A DNA stretch of 25,628 nucleotides from a virus. The translations under genes were made by a program, and so were the position numbers. Under the pieces are notes generated by a model. It was given only the letters and a program-made list of their open reading frames with translations, did no database searches and had not been told where the DNA came from. Below, in pieces: positions 12,811 through 21,437 of the stretch. Every line of letters begins with the position of its first letter. The first letter of the stretch is position 1. Location: IMG/VR virus record IMGVR_UViG_3300035487_000105, positions 1-25,628 of that record; one strand, written 5' to 3'.

Positions 12811-12849
12811 ACAACTTTATTCGGGGGTTGTGGGCAGCTGCGAATAGAG
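12811..12849 (+). ncRNA. Structured 3' region, possible pseudoknot
   Basis: CTTTATTCG (12815-12823) can pair with CGAATAGAG (12841-12849) over nine bases with one G-T pair, leaving an 18-nt G-rich loop. ACAAC just upstream (12811-12815) can pair with GTTGT inside that loop (12827-12831), an order (a-b-a'-b') that would form a pseudoknot; the two stems share base 12815. The loop holds GCAGCTGC, also present beside the second loop of the leader RNA at 3976-3983. It follows the stop of the 71-aa gene and precedes its terminator. Confidence 0.4.
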
Positions 12850-12853
12850 TAAG

Positions 12854-12881
12854 AGCCTTACAGAAATGTGAGGCTTTTTTT
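12854..12881 (+). terminator. Intrinsic terminator after the 71-aa cassette
   Basis: AGCCTTAC (12854-12861) pairs with GTGAGGCT (12868-12875) with one mismatched or wobble position, six-base loop AGAAAT, followed by a run of seven T (12875-12881). It would end the transcript from the promoter at 12537-12569. Confidence 0.78.
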
Positions 12882-12943
12882 ATTATAAAAATAATAGTAC
12901 ATTCGTTGTAATAAAGTAATATTTGTTCCATATTTTTCTATTT

Positions 12944-12975
12944 AAGGGGTAGCTTGTAAACTATCCCTTTTTTTT
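12944..12975 (+). terminator. Second rightward hairpin with T run (terminator or attenuator)
   Basis: AAGGGGTAG (12944-12952) pairs with CTATCCCTT (12961-12969) with one G-T pair across an 8-nt loop; T run 12968-12975. It lies only about 70 bases after the previous terminator with no gene between, so it may act as an attenuator or backstop before the tail genes at 13016. Confidence 0.7.
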
Positions 12976-13002
12976 ATACGTTAAATTTAAAGGGGCTTAA
13001 AT

Positions 13003-13015
13003 GTATATATAAGTA
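13003..13015 (+). promoter_or_regulatory. Late-gene upstream element, copy 1
   Basis: GTATATATAAGTA ends directly at the ATG of the tail gene at 13016. The identical 13-mer ends directly at the GTG start at 19338. Both follow gene gaps. It may be a phage-specific late promoter or a translation signal. Confidence 0.4.
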
Positions 13016-14257
13016 ATGGCAATCACTATCCAAGACCAACCGTCTACCACTTACGTCAGACCAGCATTTGCACCAATAGAGTACTTACTATCTTCTACTA
13101 ATGCTTCACAAACTGGCTTTAAGATAATCTGCAAGGTCTACTTTGACCCTACGGGAGCTAATACACTTATAAGCACTCAGCAGCTTAATATAAGACCGCT
13201 AACAACCCAAGCAGTATTTAGCGTTCAAGATGTAGTTAAGTCTTATGTACCTATTACCTACTCGATACCTGAAGGAGATACGGTAGACCTCATACAGAAT
13301 CCATTAAGCGATTTTAAGGTAACCTTTCAAGAGTACTACAATAGTGCATTACAAGGCTCTGTAGTGGCATCTAACGTTATAGCCGCTTACGCTGCATCTC
13401 CTAAGTACATACAGTTTGCATCTAACGAGTGGCAAGACTATCAAGTAGCTACGGGAGCTATAGATAAAAACTTCCTAAGTGGGTTTAATAATTATATCCC
13501 AGTCATAAACCTATTTACTGCTGCGGATACTTTCCTAAAAGTTAAATATACTCAGAAGATTCAGATACAATGGCTGCAAAGAAGTGCTACTGCAAACCTC
13601 CAAGTTTGGTTCAAGACTTTAAACGCTTCGTTTGCTCAGGTGTCACTTAGTAAGTTAGACATAGGTGCTACAACTCAAGACTACTTTGCTCTAGATATAG
13701 GAAGACAAGAGGTAGGCTCTCACTCTTGGGATACTCCTCCAGTTTGGACAGACGCTAAGTATTTCGCAGTAGGGTTATACGACGAGTCTACGGTAGAGAT
13801 GTGTAGCAATACTTATCTCTATGAACTAGATGTATGCGATACCAACTACACTCCATACGAACTACATTGGCTTAACAGATGGGGAGGCTTTGATAGCTTC
13901 GTATTTGACGGTAAAAGCAATCAAGATACAGAGATAAACAAAACCTTTGCGAAGTATGCAACGAATAGGATAAGCGGAACTAGTTTAGTGTACTCTACAT
14001 CAGCACAACGCACGAGAGCGTTTCATACGGGTACAAGCGAGAGTTATAGTCTTAATAGTAGATTACTGCAAGACTTTGAAGTTAATGGCTTAGAAGACCT
14101 TATATCGTCTCCTGAAGTTTATTGGAAAAGTCCTGAAGGATTTGTTAGTGCAAATGTGGACGGTAGTGTATACAAGCATAGCAGAGCTGAAAACGGCAAA
14201 GTATTTAACTTAGCCTTAGATATGACAATAAACAACTCAGACGAAAGACAATGGTAG
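13016..14257 (+). CDS. Phage tail structural protein
   Basis: 413 aa. Reads as a beta-rich virion protein with no signal peptide or membrane segment. The region around residues 270-300 (DVCDTNYTPYELHWLNRWGG FDSFVFDGKS) has the 'LNrlGgfDsf.F' pattern I associate with tail proteins of Bacteroidota phages and prophages. It overlaps the 951-aa tail gene by seven bases, and both precede the tape measure gene, so a tail-tip or distal tail role is likely. Exact function not established. First gene of a transcription unit after two terminators. Confidence 0.62.
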   Translation: MAITIQDQPSTTYVRPAFAPIEYLLSSTNASQTGFKIICKVYFDPTGANTLISTQQLNIRPLTTQAVFSVQDVVKSYVPITYSIPEGDTVDLIQNPLSDFKVTFQEYYNSALQGSVVASNVIAAYAASPKYIQFASNEWQDYQVATGAIDKNFLSGFNNYIPVINLFTAADTFLKVKYTQKIQIQWLQRSATANLQVWFKTLNASFAQVSLSKLDIGATTQDYFALDIGRQEVGSHSWDTPPVWTDAKYFAVGLYDESTVEMCSNTYLYELDVCDTNYTPYELHWLNRWGGFDSFVFDGKSNQDTEINKTFAKYATNRISGTSLVYSTSAQRTRAFHTGTSESYSLNSRLLQDFEVNGLEDLISSPEVYWKSPEGFVSANVDGSVYKHSRAENGKVFNLALDMTINNSDERQW

Positions 14258-17106
14258 TAGAGCATTTAATAGCTGGGTACTCTATCCCACATAATGAAGG
14301 AGCTATACCTTTAACTAAGGAGAGCTACGATATAAACAACCCACAAAAGAGGAGTAGCGATTTCAGTAAGACTATAACCATACCTGAAGATACGCTAACT
14401 AATCAAATCTTTGAACACGCCTTTGATGTTAACGTATCCTTTCAAACTTTCGACCCTAATAAAAAAACAAGCTATCAGATACTACAAGATGGGATTCTTC
14501 TTATGGATGGATACTGTCAACTAAGAGAGATTAACAACGTAGACGGTAAGGTAGTTTATGGCATACAAGCTACTGGCAAGACGGGGAATATATTTGAGTC
14601 TATAAAAGACTTATACCTTACTGACCTTGACTTTAGTGCTTATAATCACGTATGGAGCTACGCTAATGTAGTAGCAAGCTGGACTCCGACAATAGGGCAA
14701 GGATACGTCTACCCTATGATTGACTTAGGTGGTAGAACTAATTACAAGGAATGGAAGACTACAGATTTTAAGCCAGCTTTCTTTGCACGTGAATACTTTA
14801 CTAAGATATTTAGCGAGCAAGGCTATACGATAAACTCATCGTTCTTTAATACTACTCTATTTAAGTCTCTTATAATACCATATTTGAGTGATAGTATTCC
14901 AGTAGATAATTCAGGCTTAAAAGCTAAGTCTTTTAGTGTAGGGAGAACTACCCCTCAAGTAATAGCAAGTCCATCAGGTACGCTAATATTTAACAAAGAT
15001 ACTGCTCCATATTATAATAATACTGCTGGAGATTACAATACCACTACTGGAGTCTTTACAATTACAGAGGATAACCTATACAATTGGCAAGGGCTACTTA
15101 GTTTTGATTTAAATTTTACTCAATTTACGGCTAACAATACAGTACTTCACAACGCATTAAGACAAGCATCCGATTTTAAGGGTTTAATGAATTGGAGTTT
15201 AATAGACACATCTACTTCTACAGTAAAGGATAGCGGCTATTTAGATATAACAGAGGAAGTAAAGGGAGTTAATTTAGGGCTTAGTACTGCTTTCACTACC
15301 ATATCAAAAGCTTTTACTACTAATGTCTTTGACGCTAAAGTAGGCGAAACGTATATACTCAATATAGAGTCTCCTAGATATGAAACTAGCTTTATAGGTA
15401 CATCTCAAGGCGGTTGGTCTATAAGTATAGACACAAATTCAAATTCTCAAGTAAATTTACAAAGCACTAATTATAAAGAAAACGACACTCTTATATCTTC
15501 TAGCGTTATCCCTGACAATATAAAACAAACGGATTTCATCAGCTCCATTATTAAAAGGTTTAATCTATACCTAGACTACGACCCTATAGACGAGAACTTA
15601 ATTTATATAGAGCCTAGAGTAGACTACTTGCTAGATACTAGCGAAGACTTGACTACTATGGTAGATAGGTCAAAGGCTTTAGATATAAAACCTCTAGGAG
15701 CGTTAGAGGCAAATACTTATTTATTTACAGACAAGGCAGATAAGGATAGACTAAACGCAGAGCATCAAGATACATTCGATAGCATATACGGAGAGCGTAA
15801 AATAGAGGTAGACAATGACTTTGTAAAAAATAAAAAGGTTATAACTTCTATATTCTCTCCCACTCCTTTAGAGACCATTGAAGGACAAAACGATAGGGTT
15901 CTAAGCTCGGTTAGATTCGAGGACGACAACGGGAATAAAAAAAATGGAGAGAGTAAGATTAGGCTCTTGTATTGGGGTGGCACATTGCCTACTTCTGAGT
16001 TTTGGTTCTTTAGATTTACAACCGCAGTCGGTGTAGGAGCAAATACGTTCTTACTTTATCCATACGCTGGACACTTAGACAATCCTTATACCCCTACATT
16101 TGATTTAAGCTGGGGTGTACCTTATAGATTATACTATGACTTTAACTACGGAGGGAGTAATATAGTAACCTATCCTAATAATAACTGCTATAATCTATTT
16201 TGGAGGGAGTACATCCAAGAAATAACAGACAAAGATAGCAGACTACTAGAGTGCTACATATCTCTTAGACCAATAGACTACGCTAATCTTTCATTTAGAT
16301 ATAAGTATTATATAGACGGCTCATTTTGGAGACTGCTTAAAGTGATAGATTACAATGCAAACGCCAACCAAACTACTAAATGTATATTTCTAAAGGCAGA
16401 GCCGCAAGCAGCATTTACCAGTCAAACGCCTGAGATATTAGGAGGTGACGATGTATTCGATAACGGAGAGGACTACCCTACGTTCAGAGACTTAAGTAGA
16501 CCGAATGATAGCTATGGTAACCCTCAGGACTCTATAATATACGGAGATGGTGTTAAGACTTCGCAAAGAAGTATAATAGTATCTAATAACGTATTGAGTG
16601 GAGCTGGACTCAGTAACATAACTGCCCTTGCTTCTGATGGTAGTACTATAACGGCTTCAGGTGTAACTTTAATCAATAGCCCTGATACAATAGCTAGTAC
16701 AACATCTACATATATAAACGGCTTATTTGTAGAGCATCGCTTGAGTGTGGAGCTACCTACCTCTATATTAGAAAATATGGCTGGAGGGCTTGAAGTTTTA
16801 CCTTCAGTAGCTGCCGATGAGTTTTACGAGATTACAAGGGGATACGCTAGACTAAACGGATTAGCCGCAACATCAGGACATAAGATTGAAATAGAAACCT
16901 CAGTCGATGGACATTCTCTAATGAAGATACCAGCAGCCTTTTTTAATACAGATAATAACACTATCTTTCTAGAAAAGACAACTCCAGCGACAACAGAATT
17001 ACACTTCGGGGAGGGGATTACTTTACTATCTAATACGGATATGTCATTCCCAAGCGGAACGACTACACTTTCACTACAACTTGTTTACAGAATAATAAAA
17101 TTATAA
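14251..17106 (+). CDS. Large tail protein (distal tail / hub-like)
   Basis: 951 aa, starting in an overlap with the previous tail gene. The N-terminal region (HLIAGYSIPHNEGAIPLTKE SYDINNPQKRSSDFSKTITI) is the kind of opening seen in large tail proteins of Bacteroidota phages, where a short domain recalls distal-tail or hub modules. The middle is beta-rich with many aromatic residues; the part from about residue 745 (QRSIIVSNNVLSGAGLSNIT ALASDGSTITASG) is serine/threonine/glycine-rich, like a receptor-binding or adhesin-type domain. It ends one base before the tape measure start (TAATATG). Likely tail tip and possibly host binding; domain borders are by eye. Confidence 0.62.
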   Translation: MVVEHLIAGYSIPHNEGAIPLTKESYDINNPQKRSSDFSKTITIPEDTLTNQIFEHAFDVNVSFQTFDPNKKTSYQILQDGILLMDGYCQLREINNVDGKVVYGIQATGKTGNIFESIKDLYLTDLDFSAYNHVWSYANVVASWTPTIGQGYVYPMIDLGGRTNYKEWKTTDFKPAFFAREYFTKIFSEQGYTINSSFFNTTLFKSLIIPYLSDSIPVDNSGLKAKSFSVGRTTPQVIASPSGTLIFNKDTAPYYNNTAGDYNTTTGVFTITEDNLYNWQGLLSFDLNFTQFTANNTVLHNALRQASDFKGLMNWSLIDTSTSTVKDSGYLDITEEVKGVNLGLSTAFTTISKAFTTNVFDAKVGETYILNIESPRYETSFIGTSQGGWSISIDTNSNSQVNLQSTNYKENDTLISSSVIPDNIKQTDFISSIIKRFNLYLDYDPIDENLIYIEPRVDYLLDTSEDLTTMVDRSKALDIKPLGALEANTYLFTDKADKDRLNAEHQDTFDSIYGERKIEVDNDFVKNKKVITSIFSPTPLETIEGQNDRVLSSVRFEDDNGNKKNGESKIRLLYWGGTLPTSEFWFFRFTTAVGVGANTFLLYPYAGHLDNPYTPTFDLSWGVPYRLYYDFNYGGSNIVTYPNNNCYNLFWREYIQEITDKDSRLLECYISLRPIDYANLSFRYKYYIDGSFWRLLKVIDYNANANQTTKCIFLKAEPQAAFTSQTPEILGGDDVFDNGEDYPTFRDLSRPNDSYGNPQDSIIYGDGVKTSQRSIIVSNNVLSGAGLSNITALASDGSTITASGVTLINSPDTIASTTSTYINGLFVEHRLSVELPTSILENMAGGLEVLPSVAADEFYEITRGYARLNGLAATSGHKIEIETSVDGHSLMKIPAAFFNTDNNTIFLEKTTPATTELHFGEGITLLSNTDMSFPSGTTTLSLQLVYRIIKL

Positions 17107-17107
17107 T

Positions 17108-19291
17108 ATGATAGATAAAAGTATAGCCTTAAACTTATCCATCCAATTAAAGGATAGTAACAAATCTTTAGATGATTTAAATAAATTATTAGTAAAATCT
17201 AAAGAACATTTAAAGAATGTAGGTAAAAACTCAAAGGAGTTTAAAAAGCTAGACGCATCGGTAAAGAAAGTCGAGAAGTCAATGTCGAAGTCTTCAAAGA
17301 CTATAACTAAGATGGGCGGCTCTACTAAGAAATTAAATACTAATATTGCTGCAACTGGTAAGGCTGCTGCTGTTACTGCGTCAGGTACTGGAGCTTTGGG
17401 AGGGTCTATGGTATTAGCGGATAGAGCTACTGGCGGACTGGCTAGTAAGATGCTATTCCTAAAAACGGCAGCTGGCAAAGTAGTTCAGTCATTAAAAAGT
17501 GTAAAGGTTGCTATGATGGCGACGGGAATAGGTCTTCTATTGGTAGCTGTACTTGCACTCAAGGCAGCGTTTACATCTAGTGAAGGGGGGCAGAACAAGT
17601 TTGCTAAAATAATGGGTGTAATAGGTGCTATAACTGGCAACCTTGTAGACTTACTAGCAGACTTAGGCGAGAAAATAATAGGCGTTTTTGAAGACCCTCA
17701 GAAGGCTATAAATGACTTTGCTGATTTATTAAAAGAGAATATAATAAATAGATTTGAAGGATTATTCGAACTTCTGCCAAAGCTAGGCGAAGCGATAGGC
17801 TTGTTATTTAAAGGTGAGTTTTCAGCCGCTGGAAAGGTTGCTACGGATGCTGTGGGCAAGGTTGCTTTAGGCATAGATAGTGTTACGGATAGCATAGGTG
17901 ACGCTATAGAAGCCACTAAAAAGTTTGCTGCAGAGCAAGTAAGAGAGGGCAATTTAGCGGCTAAGGTTGCTAATATGAGAGCTAAGGCAGATAAGATAGA
18001 CAGAGCCTTAATAGTAGAGAGAAGTATATTAGAGAGTAAGATAGCTGAGTTAAGACTTAAGGCAAAGAAAGAAGATGAAGTATCAGCTAAGGACAGAAGG
18101 CAAGCTTTGCTAGATGCTAGAGATTTAGAGGAAACTTTACTTGACGCAGAAACTAAGGCTTTATCTTTAAGAAGAGATGCTCAAGTTTTAGAAAATACGT
18201 TTAGTAGAACCAACAAAGAGAATTTAGACAAAGAAGCTAATTCAATCGCCGCAGTTAATCTACAGATAGCAAAAAGAGCTACGGTAGCTAGAACACTACA
18301 AAGAGAATTAAATACAGTAAATGCTCAAGTAGCTACAGAAGAGTCTAAGCTAGCTGCCGAAAAGATAGCCGCAGAGAAAGAACTAGCTGCCGCAATAGAA
18401 GGCATCAGAGTAGCTAACATTAACGGAGAGGATGAAAAGAGAGCAGAGGAGAAGAGGAAGGTAGATAAGCAATACGAGGAGCTACTAGCTAAAGCCAAGA
18501 AATACAACCTAGATACGAATGGACTAGAAGAGGCTAGACTAGCTAAGAAGCAAGAGATAGACGACAAGTATGTTAAGGCTAAGGCAACGAAGGAACTAGC
18601 GGAGCAAGAGAAGATAATAGCTAAACTTAAGTATGACCAAAAGGTTTCAGAAGATGAGTTTCAACTTAGACGAGAAGAGATAGCTAGAAGAGAGTTAATA
18701 GTAGCTGAGGACAAGACTTTAACAGACGAGCAACGTTTGCAACTTCAAAGGCAATTCGCTGCGGAGAGCGTAAAGATAACAGAGAAAGAGGAGGCATTGA
18801 AGAGAGACACGATGATTCAACGCATAGAAATGGCTGGAAATGTTCTCGGTGCTATATCTGGATTAGCTAAAGCCTTCTCTAAAGACGACGAGGCGAGTCA
18901 AAAGAGAGCGTTTGAACTACAAAAGAAGTTCGGAATAGGGCAAGCGTTAATCTCTACGGCTGTAGGTGTTGCCAATGCGTTGACGGCTGGAGGTAATCCT
19001 TTGAAGCTAGCAACTGGAGCTCAGTTTGTAGAAGCTGGAATAGTCGCAGCTACTGGAGCTGCTCAGATAGCTACTATATCTAAGAGTCAATTCGGTGGAG
19101 GAGGTACTGCAACTACTGGAGTAGCATCACCTTCGGGTAGTGATGGAGCTGGAAGCCAACCTAGAGCCTTTACAAGCCCTAGAGTAGACACTAGCCAGTC
19201 AACTACTAAGGTAATAGTAACCGAGACAGATATAAGAAGCGTTACGGGTAATGTAAGCGGCATCTATAATAGAGCGATAGTAGTAGAGTAA
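17108..19291 (+). CDS. Tail tape measure protein
   Basis: 727 aa. N-terminal coiled coil (about 10-75), a hydrophobic segment VAMMATGIGLLLVAVLALKA (about 134-155), long charged coiled coil rich in A, E and K (about 260-600), a hydrophobic glycine/alanine region (GIGQALISTAVGVANALTAG, about 613-672) and a short flexible C-terminus. This composition and length are typical of tape measure proteins, which set tail length and later cross the host membrane. By the usual 0.15 nm per residue this would give a tail near 110 nm (inference). The chaperone that should wrap it is encoded 5 kb upstream. Confidence 0.82.
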   Translation: MIDKSIALNLSIQLKDSNKSLDDLNKLLVKSKEHLKNVGKNSKEFKKLDASVKKVEKSMSKSSKTITKMGGSTKKLNTNIAATGKAAAVTASGTGALGGSMVLADRATGGLASKMLFLKTAAGKVVQSLKSVKVAMMATGIGLLLVAVLALKAAFTSSEGGQNKFAKIMGVIGAITGNLVDLLADLGEKIIGVFEDPQKAINDFADLLKENIINRFEGLFELLPKLGEAIGLLFKGEFSAAGKVATDAVGKVALGIDSVTDSIGDAIEATKKFAAEQVREGNLAAKVANMRAKADKIDRALIVERSILESKIAELRLKAKKEDEVSAKDRRQALLDARDLEETLLDAETKALSLRRDAQVLENTFSRTNKENLDKEANSIAAVNLQIAKRATVARTLQRELNTVNAQVATEESKLAAEKIAAEKELAAAIEGIRVANINGEDEKRAEEKRKVDKQYEELLAKAKKYNLDTNGLEEARLAKKQEIDDKYVKAKATKELAEQEKIIAKLKYDQKVSEDEFQLRREEIARRELIVAEDKTLTDEQRLQLQRQFAAESVKITEKEEALKRDTMIQRIEMAGNVLGAISGLAKAFSKDDEASQKRAFELQKKFGIGQALISTAVGVANALTAGGNPLKLATGAQFVEAGIVAATGAAQIATISKSQFGGGGTATTGVASPSGSDGAGSQPRAFTSPRVDTSQSTTKVIVTETDIRSVTGNVSGIYNRAIVVE

Positions 19292-19324
19292 TAAATGTCC
19301 GATTGCCCCTTTTATCCTTTTTAG

Positions 19325-19337
19325 GTATATATAAGTA
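19325..19337 (+). promoter_or_regulatory. Late-gene upstream element, copy 2
   Basis: GTATATATAAGTA identical to 13003-13015, ending directly at the GTG start of the protease/scaffold gene. The 46-bp gap after the tape measure gene contains no hairpin terminator. Confidence 0.4.
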
Positions 19338-20471
19338 GTGGACTTACCCTTAATTGAATTTAAACTGAGCGAAGATGTCGAAGGACTCCAAGCTATTGCT
19401 CTTGTAGATACTCCAGCTATAGGCTTGAATTATCAGGCATTTGCAAATCATAAGTTTGAAGTAATTAACGAGGACAAAAGAATAGTGATGGGAGCTGCTA
19501 TGATTCCTGACTTGCCAATCTATCGCAGAGACGAGAGAGGTGAGTACTATGCTATTTTTAAAAAGGAAACTATCAAAGCACTCGTGCAAAAGCTATTCAA
19601 AGAGAATAAGCATAATAATTTTAACGAGGAGCACAACGCATTTAAGATATTAGACGGTGTCTATATTTATCAATCTTTTATAACCGATGCCGAGCTTGGT
19701 ATCTCAGCCCCTTCAGGTTTTGAAAACGTAGCAGATGGCACTTGGTTCATTGCTGCAAAAGTAGAGAATGACGAAGCTTGGGCAAAGGTAAAAAAGGAAG
19801 GTCTTTTAAAAGGATTTAGCGTTGAGGGTGTATTTGATTTAGAGCCGTATAAATTTAAAACAATGAATAAAATAAACTTAGAAAGCGTAATACATACGCT
19901 AAAATCTGTATTCGCAGATGCTGAGGGAGAAGTAGTAGTCGAAGAAAAATTCGGTGAAGCTATCTTAGTAGATGGGACTATCGTAAAATGGGAAGGCGAT
20001 TTAGTAGAAGGTGCTGCTCTAGTAGTAGTATTACCTGAAGGCGAAGTAGCTGCTCCTGATGGCGTTCACGAATTAGAGGACGGAACTATCATAGAGACTG
20101 CTGGCGGTCTTGTAGTTAGTATCCAAGCAGTAGGTGAGGAAGTAGAAGTAGAAGAGGACAACGAGTTCACTACTGAAATGCTTGACAGCCTAATCGAAAA
20201 GGCATTAGCTAAATACGCTAAGGCATTCACTACATCTTTAGAAGCGGTAAACGCTGACAACAAATCTTTGAAATTAGAACTTGCTTCTGTAATAGCAGCT
20301 AAGAACGAAATGAAAGAGGAGTTTAAGTCTACACTTACTAAGGTGGGAACAGAACTAGAGGACATTGCAAAGAGCGAGTTATCTACTTCAAGCAAGCCAA
20401 AAGAATTTAAGGCATTAACTAGAGCTGAGAAGGCTGCTAGGATGGGTGCTATTTTAAGAGCAAACAAATAA
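19338..20471 (+). CDS. XkdF-like head maturation protease fused to scaffold
   Basis: 377 aa from a GTG start. The N-terminal 170 residues match the XkdF/S78-type phage protease pattern: VMGAAMIPDLPIYRRDERGE YYAIFKKETI, the likely catalytic histidine H99 in NFNEEHN, ISAPSGFENV and the serine S161 in GLLKGFSVEG. The rest is acidic and beta/coiled-coil-rich (FGEAILVDGTIVKWEGD..., then NKSLKLELASVIAAKNEMKE), as expected of a scaffold that organises capsid assembly and is then cleaved. An in-frame ATG at 19863 (MNKINLESV) could make the scaffold part separately, as in lambda C/Nu3. It directly precedes the major capsid gene. Confidence 0.78.
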   Translation: MDLPLIEFKLSEDVEGLQAIALVDTPAIGLNYQAFANHKFEVINEDKRIVMGAAMIPDLPIYRRDERGEYYAIFKKETIKALVQKLFKENKHNNFNEEHNAFKILDGVYIYQSFITDAELGISAPSGFENVADGTWFIAAKVENDEAWAKVKKEGLLKGFSVEGVFDLEPYKFKTMNKINLESVIHTLKSVFADAEGEVVVEEKFGEAILVDGTIVKWEGDLVEGAALVVVLPEGEVAAPDGVHELEDGTIIETAGGLVVSIQAVGEEVEVEEDNEFTTEMLDSLIEKALAKYAKAFTTSLEAVNADNKSLKLELASVIAAKNEMKEEFKSTLTKVGTELEDIAKSELSTSSKPKEFKALTRAEKAARMGAILRANK

Positions 20472-20486
20472 AAAATAATATAAAAA

Positions 20487-21434
20487 ATGAGTTTTGATGT
20501 ATCAGGTTTAACGAATTACGTTAACGAAAACAGCACAGACCTTATCTCAAGATTATACTTTGAGAAAACGTCTAGCGACTACTTCACGCTACAAGCTGGA
20601 GTAAAGAAAACAGACGCACTACACCTTTTGGCGGTAACTGCATTTCCACAAGACGGAAGCGGTTGTTCTCCATCAGCTTCAGGCGATGTAAATTTTACAG
20701 ATAGAAATATCACAGTAGGGCAAATTACTTACTTTAGCGGATTCTGTATGAAGGATTTAATTCCTAAGTACACTCAAATGCTTTTAGCTGCTGGAAACGC
20801 AGAGACTGAGTCTATGAGTTTTGAGTCTCAAATTGCTAGCATGATTCTTTCTACTATAATGGAGCAGAACGAGACTGCTGATTGGCAAGGAGATACTGCA
20901 AGTGCTAACGTTTACATAAATAGATATGACGGTCTTATAAAGACTATCGATGCTGCTACTACTGCGGTAGATGGTAATACGGGAGCGGTAACTGCTGCTA
21001 CTGGTATCACTTCAGGAGCTTCAGGTAACGTAGATACTTTAATAACAGACATCTGCAACGCTAGACCAGCAAACGTTAAATCTGCACTTAATCAAGTTCT
21101 ATTTGTAGGACAAGATACTTTCGACAAGTATGTTGATACTTTAAACGCTAAGAATCTTTTCAACGTAAACGCTACTGACTGGGCTAACTATACAATGAGC
21201 GTAGTAGGTAAGAACGTAACACTTGTTGGAGTTGTAGGACTTGACGGCACGAACAGAATGTTCTTAGGAACGCAAGAGAATTTTGTTCTAGGTTTTGATT
21301 TACAAAACGACGAGGAAGAGTTCGATATGTGGTACGAGAAGAAAGACGATAAGGTTTACTACAGAGTTAAATTCAAAAGAGGTTTGCAAGTCGCTTACCC
21401 TACTGAAGTTGTTGAATTTACGCTAGTACCTTAA
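20487..21434 (+). CDS. Major capsid protein (HK97-fold, putative)
   Basis: 315 aa, directly after the protease/scaffold gene with an A-rich leader. Family-like sequence: SGLTNYVNENSTDLISRLYF at the N-terminus, MSFESQIASMILSTIMEQNE in the helix region, and a C-terminal half (FDMWYEKKDDKVYYRVKFKR GLQVAYPTEV) with the pattern of Bacteroidota phage capsid proteins. It should form the icosahedral shell. The HK97 fold is inferred from context and general pattern, not from a structure match. A terminator stands after the next gene, consistent with high expression of these two genes together. Confidence 0.8.
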   Translation: MSFDVSGLTNYVNENSTDLISRLYFEKTSSDYFTLQAGVKKTDALHLLAVTAFPQDGSGCSPSASGDVNFTDRNITVGQITYFSGFCMKDLIPKYTQMLLAAGNAETESMSFESQIASMILSTIMEQNETADWQGDTASANVYINRYDGLIKTIDAATTAVDGNTGAVTAATGITSGASGNVDTLITDICNARPANVKSALNQVLFVGQDTFDKYVDTLNAKNLFNVNATDWANYTMSVVGKNVTLVGVVGLDGTNRMFLGTQENFVLGFDLQNDEEEFDMWYEKKDDKVYYRVKFKRGLQVAYPTEVVEFTLVP

Positions 21435-21437
21435 TCT

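Noticed and set aside
12906-12925. Promoter with TTG and TAATATTTG before the tail genes
   Set aside because: Box has an extra base relative to TAnnTTTG and the spacing to TTG is too short; kept only as a remark under the tandem terminators.
17101-17478. Minus-strand 125-aa frame opposite the tape measure gene
   Set aside because: Low-complexity shadow of the lysine/serine-rich coding strand; no start context and no neighbours on that strand.
20066-20467. Minus-strand 133-aa frame opposite the scaffold region
   Set aside because: Serine/alanine-rich mirror of an acidic coiled-coil gene; shadow frame.
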